Positions 1 through 11,859 of a stretch of DNA of 64,000 bases are shown here, piece after piece. Numbering within the stretch: position 1 is the stretch's first letter; each line of letters begins with the position of its first letter. Made by a program: the position numbers and the translations under genes. The notes below the pieces were generated by a model. The model was not told where the DNA came from, searched no databases, and saw nothing but the letters and a program-made list of their open reading frames with translations. This DNA comes from Monoplex corrugatus (Eukaryota; Mollusca; Gastropoda; Littorinimorpha; Ranellidae). The DNA is taken from the NCBI GenBank assembly GCA_030674185.1, contig JAPXFY010000022.1:36697540-36761539 (forward strand), written 5' to 3'.

Positions 1-405
1 GCTAAGGCAAGTGCTTCCTATGGCAGACTCCACAAGCGAATATGGAACGAAAGGGGCTTGAAACTGGAGACGAAGTGCGCAGTATACAGAGCAGTAGTCC
101 TGACTGCATTGCTGTATGGATACGAGTCCCGGACTCTCTACCGTAGGCATGCTGCTAGATCAGTTTCACCAGTGCTGCCTCCGACGTATCTTAAACATCA
201 AGTGGTACAACAGAGTCTCAAACGTGAATGAAATTTTGCAAGCCCAGATACCAAGCGTAGATGCACTGCTAACACAGTCTCAGCTAAGATGGTCTGGACA
301 TCTGTTGTGCATGCAGGATAACAGGTGTCCAAAGCAGCTCTTCTACGGTGAACTGACAGAGTGCCATCGACCAAAAGGACGGCCAAAACTTCGCTGCAAA
401 GACAC
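1..405 (+). mobile_element. Non-LTR retrotransposon remnant, C-terminal end of the reverse-transcriptase ORF
   Basis: Two + strand frames together read like the region after the RT domain of a LINE polyprotein: GRLHKRIWNERGLKLETK, then AVVLTALLYGYESRTLYRRH, then after a frame change DQFHQCCLRRILNIKWYNRV, SQLRWSGHLLCMQDNRCPKQ and a Gly/Arg/Pro stretch (PKGRPKLRCKD). This order is typical of LINE ORFs. The frame changes near position 140-155, so the copy is dead. It is cut by the left window edge and loses similarity near 405. I did not assign a clade. Confidence 0.75.
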
Positions 406-643
406 CCTGAAAAAATCCCACCATCTTCTTTTTTTTCTTTTTCGTGCTTGCATCTATTTTGTTTGCAGATGAAAATGGATTTTTTCTCATGATTTTGCTG
501 GGGACAACTCTGTTGTTGCCGTGAATTCTTTATGTGCTGTAAGTGCATGATTCTGATTCTTTGTTTTACATGAAAGACTAGCATCCAGACCGCCACTCAG
601 AGCCTGGTGCAGGGAGAAGATTGATCCCCACCAACTAGGACTT

Positions 644-1100
644 GTCTTGTCTTGTGATGGGAGGTAGTGACCTGTCTTGTGATATGAGGTAGTGACTTGT
701 CTTGTGATGGGAGGTAGTGACCTGTCTTGTGATATGAGGTAGTGACTTGTCTTGTGATGGGAGGTAGTGACCTGTCTTGTGATGGGAGGTAGTGACCTGT
801 CTTGTGATGGGAGGTAGTGACCTGTCTTGTGATATGAGGTACTGACTTGTCTTGTGATGGGAGGTAGTGACCTGTCTTGTGATGGGAGGTAGTGACCTGT
901 CTTGTGATGGGAGGTAGTGACCTGTCTTGTGATGGGAGGTAGTGACTTGTCTTGTGATGGGAGGTAGTGACCTGTCTTGTGATGGGAGGTAGTGACCTGT
1001 CTTGTGATGGGAGGTAGTGACTTGTCTTGTGATGGGAGGTAGTGACCTGTCTTGTGATGGGAGGTAGTGACCTGTCTTGTGATGGGAGGAAGTGACCTGT
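644..1100. repeat. 25-bp minisatellite, about 18 copies
   Basis: The unit is 25 bp (CTTGTGATGGGAGGTAGTGA plus a CCTGT or CTTGT end), with variants having GATATGAGG. Three units make 75 bp, which keeps all minus-strand frames open (a 244-residue frame is a periodicity artefact). Confidence 0.95.
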
Positions 1101-3290
1101 CAACTGTAGCATGTAAGTCAAGTTGTCTGTGGGTAGGTCCCACATGTCGTGGAAGTTCAGTCAGGGCCCTATCTGGATTGGTCACATCCTCAGCAGGTGC
1201 TATGTTCACCAGGCCCCACACTGTGTATCATAAAATCATCAGAGCGACGTGAAAAATGTCCCCAGTTCTGCGGTCCTTCATACTGTTACCATGTCGTGAC
1301 CTCATTTCGGGCTTCCTTTGGTGCTTCTGTATATTTGATAAATTCAGCTTGGGGTTTTGGCTCACAGGAGATGTTGCTGTAGATGGCTGTGGCTGTGTTC
1401 TTAACAAGGAGTGTTCATTCACTTTGGTTGTGCCACTCAACGTTTACAGACGTTAGTGGAGGAATAGTAGGCAGTGATTTGCCTGTTAGATCAGAAATGG
1501 CACTGTTGAACTCCGCTTAAGTGACTCATTTGGTTGCCATGGATTCCGTGATTTTGGGACTTTGAAGTTCGACTGAACGAACTTGTGTGTAGAGGAATCG
1601 GATTGACCAGCATGAGGTCTACAGCATGCCACTAGAGCAGTGAAGAAGATAGGACAGGGGGGAAAGTGAAAAGTATTTTTCAAAGAACAGTAATTTCAAA
1701 CGATTGTAAGACAACAGCAAAGACAACACAGTGTCACTGACTGTAATGCCAGTTCTGGACAGGGCCTCCATGAGCATCAGCAGACGCGGCACATACTTGT
1801 TGGTGAATCTGCGTACACACCTCGAACCCACATACGTCTGTACGTTGGTGACGCGGTTTCGGATGAAGCAGAGGTAGCGTAGTCCACTGCGTCCTAAACA
1901 CAGACAGACAGGTATCAGGCAGAGCAATGGATTTCACTGTCCTTTAATAGTATAAGTTTAATAACGAGCGACATTGTTCGGAACTTGGGTGTCATACAAA
2001 TAAAGCAATAAATAAGCAAATGAGTAAAAACACATATCAGACCAAAGATGTTGTGGGAAGGGAGCGAGGTAATGCAGTCCTTAACAATGTTCACATGAGC
2101 TCATCTGTCCCTCCCTGTTCTATCTTCCCACGCTCTGAACAGTGTCAGATAAACAAACAAAAATACATATAAATACTCGAGCTACTGTAACTTAACATAT
2201 GAGAAACTCTTCCATTAGTACTAAATTTATCAGCCCTACTACTACTACTACTATTACGACTACTAATACTGTAACTACTTCTAACCTCCAATTTTTTCAT
2301 TGTATTAAAAAAATAATACACGCTGATTCTTTTAGACGACGGCATCTTCGTAAAATTATATAAGGCACTTGCCACATCTCATCTATATTATGGAAACGCC
2401 TTATGATACCCACAATTTAAAAGACCAGAACTACAGTAGAAAAGGTCCAAGAAGCGTTGTTAAAGTGTTAAAAGGAATGCAAACAAATGACGTAGCAAGA
2501 AAGGCTTAAAATACTTTGACTTACCATCTCCGCAAAGTAGAAGACTGATGGGAGATCTTGTTATTTTGAAAATGATAGACCGGATTAATGATGTTAACGT
2601 CACTGAGCTATCTGTGATGATTGAATATATCAGATGAAACCAAAAGTAATGAAAACAAGTTATACACAACATACAGCGAAACAGACACATAGATTTACAT
2701 TAATAATTCAGTCGCATGGCACCGGAATGCACACCTGTTCACAAAAAAGCACTTAATCCATAGAGTGAAATTGGAACAAAAGAAACTGTTTAGTTCACTT
2801 TTAGATTATTTCCTAATTTCTTTCTTTGTGCCATATAACGATCTTCCAAGATCAATACAGTCCTGGTCTGTCTATGCACAGATGACTGTTTCTTGCACAG
2901 AGAAATACAAGTCCACCGAGATCACTTAATTCTTGAAAATGATCTACAACAACAACAACAACCCCCACCATCACCAGACAGGAAAATTGCGCCCACAAAA
3001 TATGGGGGATGCAGTTCAGTACCCCCAAATGCTTCAGTGGAACAGACAAATCGTCCACCCATATATATGTTTAACAACTGCATTCTTCAACAAGTCGCCA
3101 CCCACCCATATCTTGGCGTACACATTTTGACAAGTTCTGTTTTGGGGCCTGTGCTCTTGGCATGCTCTACAACCATTCAGCTCTGTTGTTAAACAATCAG
3201 GAGCACTCTTTTATTATTTGATGATGACTGACTATTGCACCACTCTGCTTTCCCACGAGACACTCCAAGCATTGTTAGAGAAATTAAGTG
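1101..3290. other. Unassigned intergenic sequence
   Basis: No recognisable gene, transposon or long repeat. There is a short run of ACTACTA-type triplets near 2237-2265. Open frames here are short and show no known domain. Confidence 0.5.
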
Positions 3291-3299
3291 CACTATTGA

Positions 3300-3760
3300 G
3301 AAAAAATTAATAATGATAATATTTTTCAATAATAATGTAATAATAATAATAATGATAATAACAAAATAATAATGACATTCATATGGCACCAAAACTAGAT
3401 ATACACATCAAATCAAAGCGTGTACTGTCACCATTCACCAAAGTATTCATTGGCAATGACAAAAACTCAAGGGTACAAATCGCACACAGGTGGGAGGGGG
3501 AGGATAGGAGGGGAGTGGGAAAAAGGGTGGGCACACAGAGGGGGAAATCACTGCTGGACAAAAAAGTAGTCTTCAAGTTGGGCTTGAAGGAAGACAGAGT
3601 GTGACTGTCCAATAGACAGGGGAAGCTCGTTCCAACTGTATGGACCAGCCCCAGAAAAACAGTGGCGACCGACGGTGGAACGTCTGTATTGAAGAATTTG
3701 TAAACAAATAGTATCAGAAGCAGAACGATGAGTTTGGGCGAGGGTGTACATTTGAAGGTG
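3300..3760 (-). mobile_element. CR1/L2-like LINE, 3' remnant
   Basis: On the minus strand a frame reads STVGRHCFSGAGPYSWNELP followed by LSIGQSHSVFLQAQLEDYFF. This is the conserved C-terminal end of CR1/L2-type ORF2 (compare FSVSGPLSWNKLPLSV in the intact copy at 38-42 kb). The sequence then runs into an AT-rich tail with ATT-type triplets near 3300-3375, as expected for the element's 3' end. The 5' part is missing. A similar degenerate copy lies at 27.8-28.17 kb. Confidence 0.7.
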
Positions 3761-3786
3761 TGACAAAGATAAATAGGTGCAGTGCC

Positions 3787-3893
3787 ATTGATATAGCTGT
3801 AGCATAATAGCAACAAATACATTGATACAGCTGTAGCATAATAGCAACAAATACATTGATACAGCTGTAGCATAATAGCAACAAATACATTGA
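3787..3893. repeat. 34-bp tandem repeat, three copies
   Basis: The unit starts ACATTGATACAGCTGTAGCA and continues TAATAGCAACAAAT. It appears three times in direct succession at the edge of the CR1 remnant. Confidence 0.9.
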
Positions 3894-5480
3894 TTTCCCT
3901 ATGAAATTATTTGACAAACAGGAAACCAGTGGAGAAAGTGAAGCAGTGGGGTGGGGGGGGGGGGGGGGAGGGGAGGAGATTGCCTGGATGAAAACAAATA
4001 AAAAATGAATTAAGAAAAATCAACTGAATGGTTGATTGATGTGATTGGCTAATTTCTTTCTATTATTTTTGATAAAACAAAAGATGGAACTTTTATTGTT
4101 TTAAGCGTGTTTGTTGTTGTGAGACTCAGTTGCGTGACTAGATTCTTGACACTGTTGTTATTATTGATGACTGTTATTAGTGTTAATGTCTATCATACAC
4201 TATGCTTATAGTTAATTATACTACATTGATATATGGACCCAGTAACCTCCCCCTGCATTCTTTGTTGCGTGTGTATGTGTGTACATGTGTTTATGTTTAT
4301 GTTTGCGTGTGTGTTTGTGCGTGCGTGCGTGCGTGCACGTGTGTGTTTCCATGTGTATGTATTTGAAATACTTACATTCATCAAATGATTTCACATATTT
4401 CGTCTCATACAATATATTTTGTGGACTAGTAATAGTATTAGTAAAACTATGAAGTATTCTGATACCATGTGTCGTGATCTGTCGTTATTTATGATGAAAT
4501 GGATATGTTTATACTGCATTCGTGTATGTATCCAACTACATTTGTACTGCATTAATGTATGGGTGTAGCAATTCCCCCTCCCCCTCCTTATTTATGTCAA
4601 GTGGGACGATTATGCCTTGTCTGTCATGTACAGTGGCAATCACAATTCTATTTATTATTACTACAAATTTCAAACGACCTATACAGAAACTTTCATACGA
4701 CACACATTTGCAAAAAGGCCATCAAAACAATAGGCTAGATTTTTCCATGCCGTAGCTTGCAACACTGTACATAGGGACTCAAAAGGATAATATAGGGCCT
4801 ACTAAATACTCGTTATATCAGTTCTCGAATAGTAACCACAGTATGGGAATCCTACTACATAAAATGACGTTGACTGCCTTGAATGAGTTGAAATGTGACA
4901 GCGTGATTCATAATTGATAACTATAGGCCTACCTCCAGAGGCGGCGGTTGCATAACCCAACTGCTCTAAGGTCTTACTAGACAAGCTCGAAGATCGTATC
5001 TAAAGATGATTTGTATATAACTATATACAAAGTGGCTGAGGGGCTTGTGCCGGTTATTCTTGTACACAGTTTCATCGCACCGGTGGACAGGAATAAATGG
5101 AGAGTACAAGTACAACCAAACACATTTACCAATAGTACGACAGAAAACCTCATCAGCAAACTGTGTTAGAAATAGTTAAAGCATTTAAGATCCCTACGAC
5201 TAGTTCTACTTGTACCGGTACTAGATCTACTACTATTTTTACTGACCACACGGGCAGATCAGATCTCTTCTCCGTCCGGCATCTCGCACCTCGATCAGTC
5301 CCCACTGCCGAAATACTGACGATTTGTCTAAGCCTTTACCGGAACTGTACTTCCTTAAGAACTTGACCAAGTTTTCCTTTGACTGTTTAGCCATGGTACA
5401 CGTCGTCACCTAGTGGTCCAGCCGTTGTCAGCAGCAGTGATCCAGGCAGTGTCCGAAGTCCAGGCAGTAACAAACTGTGT
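3894..5480. other. Unassigned sequence with a short poly-G and a GT-rich stretch
   Basis: A homopolymer G run lies near 3950-3970 and a GT/GC-alternating stretch at about 4265-4350. Nothing else is recognisable. Confidence 0.5.
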
Positions 5481-5496
5481 TTGGCAAGTCACGTAT

Positions 5497-5640
5497 TGAC
5501 GTCAAACTGGCAAATTGTCATCCGATGTGACGTATTTTGAAGATATAAGCTCAATTTTGCGTCACACTGAAAATGAACCAATTTCAGTGGTTGCGTCATT
5601 GTGAGCGTGGCATACACAGACATCCTATATATAGACTGCG
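5497..5640 (+). promoter_or_regulatory. Candidate promoter: four CRE-like motifs, CCAAT box, TATA box
   Basis: A perfect CRE, TGACGTCA, is at 5497-5504. CRE-like octamers follow at 5528-5535 (TGACGTAT), 5558-5565 (TGCGTCAC, reverse complement GTGACGCA) and 5592-5599 (TGCGTCAT). Spacing is 31, 30 and 34 bp. A CCAAT box is at 5578-5582 and a TATA box, TATATATA, at 5626-5633, so transcription would start near 5656-5665. Downstream sequence is CpG-rich, and an ATG in good context at 5691 opens only a 20-codon frame. That the motifs form a promoter is inference from order and spacing. Which gene it serves is unknown; the SVOP-like gene is the nearest + strand gene. Confidence 0.5.
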
Positions 5641-5799
5641 CACGCCTGTGTGCGAACGTTGAGGCGAAACGGCCCCACAGCGAGCTGCAAATGGCCGCCA
5701 TGTTGGAGACCTACCAGCGCTCAGCTGCCTGTTGTTTACGGCAAGGCTGTTAAAATATTTTTTTTAAAAGAAATCTCAGTTGACCCATTATTAGCTTGG

Positions 5800-5803
5800 G
5801 TGT

Positions 5804-5877
<74 letters not shown>

Positions 5878-5966
5878 TGTGTAAAGTTTGGCCCTCTCTT
5901 CCTCACACACAAACACCACACGCACGGGCACGCACACACGCACACGCACACGCACGCACGCACACG

Positions 5967-6046
<80 letters not shown>
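5800..6046. repeat. (GT)n / (CA)n microsatellite pair
   Basis: A (GT)n tract at about 5800-5880 is followed after some 25 bp by a (CA)n tract at about 5905-6046. The two form an inverted dinucleotide repeat able to pair as a long hairpin. Confidence 0.95.
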
Positions 6047-6048
<2 letters not shown>

Positions 6049-6516
6049 CAAACACAGAGATTCATGATTCACGTATTATGATATTTATTCTGAAAAAGAC
6101 CAAAGTCTCTTACTTAAGGGGGAACATGGGCTGAACAGCAAAAGTAAATGAACAAAGAAAATGGGGTAAGCGTCCTGACCCATAAGCGAAATACTTTGAC
6201 AATTATAACAAATCAGATCAAAGAAATTGATTGCAGCTAGCGTCAACATTAAGCATGTAACACATTCATGGTATGTATTCTGATCAGTCCTATTCAGTTG
6301 TATGTGGCCAGATTACAAACAGCAGACGCCATACTCCACGACACGAGTAAATTCAATCTGACACTGTAAAAGTTATATGGATTATTGTAACACTTTTGGC
6401 TGAAGATGTTTTTCTCTGCAGTAGTTTTACTCTGAGATCTCTTAAAGCTGGACAACACAACAAGAATTGCACTTTGTCTTTCTGTGATGTTTTCCATAAA
6501 CGACATAGATATTCAC

Positions 6517-6520
<4 letters not shown>

Positions 6521-6586
<66 letters not shown>
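6521..6586. repeat. (GA)n microsatellite
   Basis: Uninterrupted GA dinucleotides. Confidence 0.97.
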
Positions 6587-6587
<1 letters not shown>

Positions 6588-6772
6588 CAAATAATTTACG
6601 TGTAAATAAATTCCATTTAGATATCATAAAAATGCAAGTTCTCTCTTTTTTTTTACCTTTTTTGTTTTTTTGTCTAGAGATGAAGAAGTTAACAACGTGC
6701 TTGCAATATTTCTATACAAATGTCAAAAGAGACTAGGAAAAACTGCATCACAAGCATAAGTCATATACACTA

Positions 6773-8393
6773 CGCACAAAAAGTTAAGGATCACTTGCAC
6801 AAAAATTCATAACTTTCAAAATAAGAAAGCCAATGCGTTGAAGTTTGGCAAACATTTAATTCCATGCTTTAGTGATAACGATACACAATTGCCTTCAATT
6901 TCGAGCAATCGTTTGGTGTGTACATTTGATCAAAGTGGGTACGTATCGAAATTTGATTTCCCAAAGTCATTGAAATCACAAGACAGGGCATTCTGATGCT
7001 CCCAAAAGTTCAGTAATGCGTGTAACCGCCATGGCTGTTCTGGCACTCGACGCAGCGAGTCCTCATCGAGTTGACCAGGTTGGTGAAGATCCTCTGTGGA
7101 AGCGCCTGCCACTCAGCCTGCAGCATCTGGTAGAGGTGTTGGGCATCCCTGGGAGGGGGGTGGTTGCTCCTCACTTTGCGATCCAGCTCATCCCAGAGGT
7201 TCTCAATCGGGTTGAGATCGGGACTGCATGCTGGCCACTCCATTCTGTTGACTCCAGACTGCTGCAGGAAGTTGTTGACCACCCTTGCCCTGTGGGGGCG
7301 AGCGTTGTCATCCTGGTAGACAGCCGTCGGTCCAATCTGCTGCAGTGTAGGCGCAGCCAGCGGTCGAAGGATCTCATCCCGGTATCGGAGGCCAGTCAGG
7401 TTACCCTGTACATGATACAAGGGTGTTCTGTGGTGAAGGCTGAAGGCCCCCCAGACCATTACAGAACCTCCACCAAAGGCCACCTTTTCTTGGACAGTGG
7501 TGTCAATAAAGCGTTGCCCTGGGCGCCTCCAGACCCTCAGTCGGCCGTCGTTGTGGTTCATGGTGAAGCGTGATTCATCACTGAACAGGACCTGGGACCA
7601 TTGCTGACGTGTCCACCTCACGTGACGTCTGCAGAAGGCGCGGCGTGCTGCCCTATGGGCTGGAGTTAAGCGTGGCCGTACAGCTGGGCGACGAGAACGG
7701 AGGTTAAACCCATGAAGGCGGTTCCGTATGGTCTGCTGGCTGATGTTGATGTTAGTAGCCACCCTCAGCTGCCTTCGAATGATGCTGGAAGAGGCTGTTC
7801 TTGTCTGCAGGGCTTGTCGTTCAATGAGACGATCTTCACGTGGGTTTGTCTTCTTCGGTCGACCAGATCTGCGTCTTTCATGGACCCTCCCAGTGGCTGT
7901 GAAGCGTTGAATCAGTCTGACAATGACCGAGATGGACACCTGAAGTCGCCTGGCCACTTCTCGCTTGGGAACACCATCTTGGAACCATGCAACAGCTCGT
8001 CCCTTCTCAAACTCGCTCAATTTTCGTCGTGGAGGCATTGTCAGATCAGGCCTACTACTGGTGGAATGTCTTCTTATAAAGCCAAGCAAGAGACAGTATC
8101 TCACACATAAACAGCAGTGCTTGCACGTGCATAATGGTTTTTCCATCTGGCTTGTGCAATGTGTTCAGGCAGAACGGTCCAAAACAAGGTCCTTTTTCGC
8201 AAGTTTCCGCTTTTCCGTTTGCGGCCAAGCTCAGTAGTAGAGAATCCCGTGCAATTTTCGCACTAACACAACATCGCCCACTTACAGCTGAACAAGAATT
8301 CATAACAATTTGGCTGGACTGAGAAATAAATAACAGTAGCGAACTGAGTTTATTACGCACCTGTTTTCATAGTGATCCTTAACTTTTTGTGCA
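6773..8393 (-). mobile_element. Complete Tc1/mariner-type DNA transposon
   Basis: Terminal inverted repeats sharing a perfect 21-bp core (beginning GCACAAAAAG) lie at 6774-6794 and, inverted, at 8372-8392. Both ends are flanked by TA (6771-6772 and 8394-8395), the duplicated target of this superfamily. The element is about 1.62 kb and carries one uninterrupted transposase frame on the minus strand. Intact repeats and frame suggest a young insertion. Confidence 0.92.
7010..8038 (-). CDS. Tc1-like DD34E transposase, intact (342 aa)
   Basis: The enzyme would excise and reinsert its own transposon at TA dinucleotides in the nucleus. The ATG at 8036-8038 (MPPRRKLSEFEKG) is chosen over an upstream in-frame start because it begins at the conserved helix-turn-helix. 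Visible parts: paired-like DNA-binding region (about residues 1-110, with VPKREVARRLQVS and a basic GRPKK linker); first catalytic Asp in LFSDESRF; second in YQDDNARPH; Glu in SPDLNPIENLWDEL. From the second Asp (before Asn) to the Glu there are 34 residues, the DD34E spacing of Tc1. Length matches the family (about 340 aa), with no stop or frameshift. It sits between intact terminal repeats, so it could be active or very recently active. Confidence 0.93.
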   Translation of the reverse strand: MPPRRKLSEFEKGRAVAWFQDGVPKREVARRLQVSISVIVRLIQRFTATGRVHERRRSGRPKKTNPREDRLIERQALQTRTASSSIIRRQLRVATNINISQQTIRNRLHGFNLRSRRPAVRPRLTPAHRAARRAFCRRHVRWTRQQWSQVLFSDESRFTMNHNDGRLRVWRRPGQRFIDTTVQEKVAFGGGSVMVWGAFSLHHRTPLYHVQGNLTGLRYRDEILRPLAAPTLQQIGPTAVYQDDNARPHRARVVNNFLQQSGVNRMEWPACSPDLNPIENLWDELDRKVRSNHPPPRDAQHLYQMLQAEWQALPQRIFTNLVNSMRTRCVECQNSHGGYTHY

Positions 8394-8473
8394 TAGCTTA
8401 TGATATAACTCAGTTGTACCAGTGTATACTTTTAAGCTACGAAAATGCGTTATGTATATGATAATTGTGATGA

Positions 8474-8726
8474 CTATTGTTCACAACTTTCATAAGGGTT
8501 TATACCGAGTTCATAAACAGGTTTGCAACTTATTTTCTGCAAGTGTGCAGGGAAGTTGAAAATAGTAGGAACTGCAGTGTCTTTCAGGCGGGTGGTTTGG
8601 CCAGTGCGATCAAAACAGGATTCTTCAAAATGATCTGCACACATCCTGAAATATTCAGTGACTTGGAACTCGTCCCTCTTTAGCGCTGCAATGCACTGTT
8701 TTCGTCTTTCTTCATTCTTTGGACAT
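8474..8726 (-). CDS. THAP-type zinc-finger fragment (C-terminal half of the domain)
   Basis: THAP domains are C2CH zinc-coordinating DNA-binding modules found in transcription factors and P-element-type transposases. The minus strand reads CPKNEERRKQCIAALKRDEF, then FRMCADHFEESCFDRTG, then LKDTAVPTIFNFP. The later Cys and His (MCADHF) and the AVPTIF box are the conserved second half. The frame begins after an acceptor-like TTTCTAG (8727-8733), so the first Cys pair should be in an upstream exon that I could not find. The usually invariant Trp after the first helix is Cys here (codon 8693-8695). The frame ends at a stop 21 residues after the AVPTIF box. It could be a host exon or a relic of a THAP-containing transposon. 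Confidence 0.65.
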
Positions 8727-8940
8727 CTAGAAACAAAGAAATACACAAAGCATCACATTCACCTGGTCTGTCAGTCTTGCATATGCCAATCAACATCAAC
8801 ACTGTAGCACGTTGATTGAAAATACAACTTTTTAAGGAACATGATTTTTTAATAGATTTGAATATTTGTTTTATATCATAAACGATTTCACGATACATTC
8901 ACATTGGCAACGTTCTTTGAAACGGTCACGAACAGGTGCA

Positions 8941-8942
8941 AA

Positions 8943-9025
<83 letters not shown>

Positions 9026-9047
9026 CACACACACACACACACACACA

Positions 9048-9107
<60 letters not shown>

Positions 9108-9135
9108 ACATACACATGCACACACACCACAAACA
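8941..9135. repeat. (CA)n microsatellite
   Basis: Nearly pure CA repeat interrupted by single T or C changes. Confidence 0.97.
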
Positions 9136-10420
9136 CTCATGTATACACACACTTACCTATTAAACGATTTCCCTTTTCTTTTTCTGTATGAACAGCCCCA
9201 TGCCAAACAAAAGGTTCCAGACATTTCCGTACCTCAAATTTTGTCTGAAAAAGAAAACAGAATGTTATATACGATTATTGTGGCTGGGTGTTTCTATGGC
9301 TCACATTTATGCATGCACGCACCACATCCACACGAAGGCACACACACGCATACACAGACAGAGAGAATTGCAGTATTTTTTTTTGTTAATTATGTAAAAA
9401 GAAAAACCTCAGTTAATCACCAGACTTACTAGTCTCAGTCATAGTGAAGATTTCTGTTTGTGTTTTGTGAGAATAATACAGTGACTTAAAAATCGGCATT
9501 TGACACCATGCACATGAAATGGCAATTATCTTTATACTACCCCTTCACTTTCTCACATCCGCTTCTACTTACTCTAAATGGAATTATTTCATTCATGTGT
9601 GAACATATATTACAGAATTTCTCAAAAACGATCATCAGACAATTAATGTACTCACCCATTAACCTTGCACTCCCCATCGAGTCGAACAGCGATAAAGAAA
9701 ACACGCTTGTCAGTCAAATAAACACGCCAGTCATTACTAAATTGTATTAAGCCCTAGCTGCTGATAACGAGCAGACCAGTCTTCTTAAGATGGTGACGCG
9801 ATGGGGCCAGCTGCACACACATCATACGCCGTCTATATTTAGGATGTCTGTGGTGGCATAACGAGCTTCTGAGCTTTTGTCCCAACATTCCAGAAAAAAA
9901 GCACAGATTATATCATCTGATTCATTAGTAACTACCAGCACTCGTATTAATCAGAACACACACACAGAGGCACGCACACGCACACGCACACGCACACGCA
10001 CACGCACACGCACACATACACACGCAGACGCACGCGCGCTCGCGAACACACACACACAAACATACACAAGAGTCTCACACGGGAGAAACCATAGATGCAA
10101 CAAATGTAAGCCTACATGAAGATCAAGTTTTCACTGGATCAAATTATAACCCATATACATGGCCTGTCTACCATTAAGCAGAAAAAACACACAAATGGAA
10201 TCAGAAGGTGTGTACAATATAACAAAATAAAAACAGGTCTGTATTCATTGCTGTTGTCTTCCTTGTGCTTGAGGCACGGTACAGGTACCTAATGGTTGTC
10301 CCATGACAGGTCGCTGGGCAAGAGGTGATACGGTAGATGAAAACCTCAACTTCTGTTTGGACCAGCACTTTGACAGTTGTGCCCATCTCTTCTTCCTCGC
10401 CGCTTTACCTTCAATCACAT
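9136..10420. other. Unassigned sequence with a CA/CG-rich repeat
   Basis: Contains an ACGC/ACAC repeat at about 9955-10060 that is otherwise unremarkable. No gene is recognised. Confidence 0.45.
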
Positions 10421-10424
10421 ATCC

Positions 10425-10900
10425 ATTCATCATCATCATCATCATCAAGTGCCTTGCCACGTGGCGTTGGCGATCATGGCTTTCCGTCTGTTTCTATCCC
10501 TTGTTACCGCAAACACATCTTCCACCCTCTCTGTCTTCAGCCACTCTGCAAGTCTGTCCAATATTTTTTCCCTGGGTCTACCTGGTCTCTCTTTCCCTCC
10601 AGCTTTCCTGTTGTGACCAGGTGCTCTAATTCCCCTTTCCTCATAAAATGGCCTATAAATGTTGCCTGTCTTTTCCTAATCTTCCTTATCAAGATCTTCT
10701 TGTGTCTGCTTCCATCAAGACTGTCTCGTTTGTTTTCTTTGCTCTCCATGGAACTCTCAACATTCTTTTAAGAAACCACATCTCGGCTGCCTCAATCTTG
10801 TTCTGGCTTTGCTTGTTGACTGTCCACACCTCACAGCCGTATCACATTATCGATTCTATGTAACATTCAAGAACTCTCTTCCTGATGTTAATTGATAAGC
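10425..10900 (-). mobile_element. Non-LTR retrotransposon 3' remnant (GHFMRK family)
   Basis: The minus strand reads a LINE C-terminal region: IRKRVLECYIES, VNKQSQNKIEAAEMWFLKRM, then IRKRQATFIGHFMRKGELEH and LVTTGKLEGKR. It ends in a (TGA)n run (10428-10446 on the + strand as ATC repeats), the element's simple-repeat 3' tail. It has stops and frame changes. A close relative in opposite orientation lies at 19.98-20.43 kb. Confidence 0.75.
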
Positions 10901-11390
10901 ATTTGTTGGTAAGAATGCTTTTCATCTACCTCATCGTCACATAGGGCGCAACGAACATAGTGCTGAGTGAAATTGTTTTTATTGCTATTTTCGTTAAAAA
11001 AACAAACAAACAATCGGCAGATTTGATACACATAATAACAAATAACATTAAAGCGTTGATGGTAACATTTAGGGCTACTTGAAGTCGAAGTATTTGACAA
11101 AGATTGTGAAGAGATGTGCTCACATCAGCAAAAGGTTTGAAATGACGGACTGAAGGACAGACAGGCCATGCACAGTGCTGCCAGGCCTTTGAAAATTAGC
11201 CACACTTGTTCAAAATCCTGTGGACATGCTCATGGTCTGGACAATTTGTGGATATTTTAATGATACAGAAAGACATGGATATGCTGATGATTTAAATCAA
11301 CATGTGGACATGCTAATGATCGCGAACAACATGTGGATACGCTAATGATCAAATTTATTGTGGATATGCTATTTTTCAAATATCAACAGA

Positions 11391-11457
11391 ACAGAACAGA
11401 ACAGAACAGAACAGAACAGAACAGAACAGAACAGAACAGAACAGAACAGAACAGAAA
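11391..11457. repeat. (AACAG)n pentanucleotide repeat, about 13 copies
   Basis: Pure pentamer run. The flanking 11210-11575 sequence has loose copies of a TGGACATGCTAATGATC motif. Confidence 0.95.
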
Positions 11458-11623
11458 GACCCCAAAAGAAAAACGAAAATAACAATATCCAAAACCCCCC
11501 CATAAATATGCTAATGATCAAGAACAACAAATGGACATATTTATGATCAAGAATAATATGTAGATATGCTAATGACCAACAAAAAACGTGGGTATGTGAA
11601 TGCACACACGTGCAAATCTGTAC

Positions 11624-11852
<229 letters not shown>

Positions 11853-11859
11853 AACTGCA

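Noticed and set aside
5691..5753. 20-codon frame MAAMLETYQRSAACCLRQGC after the promoter-like block
   Set aside because: Too short and without a recognisable domain or donor site; may be 5' leader sequence.
5650..6134. Cys/Val and His/Thr repeat frames over (GT)n and (CA)n tracts, here and at many other sites
   Set aside because: Translations of dinucleotide repeats.
10060..10120. Zinc-finger-like CACACGGGAGAAA...TGCAACAAATGTAAG resembling a C2H2 linker and CxxC
   Set aside because: Frame does not connect the linker to the CNKC part, no His pair follows, and it emerges from a (CA)n tract.
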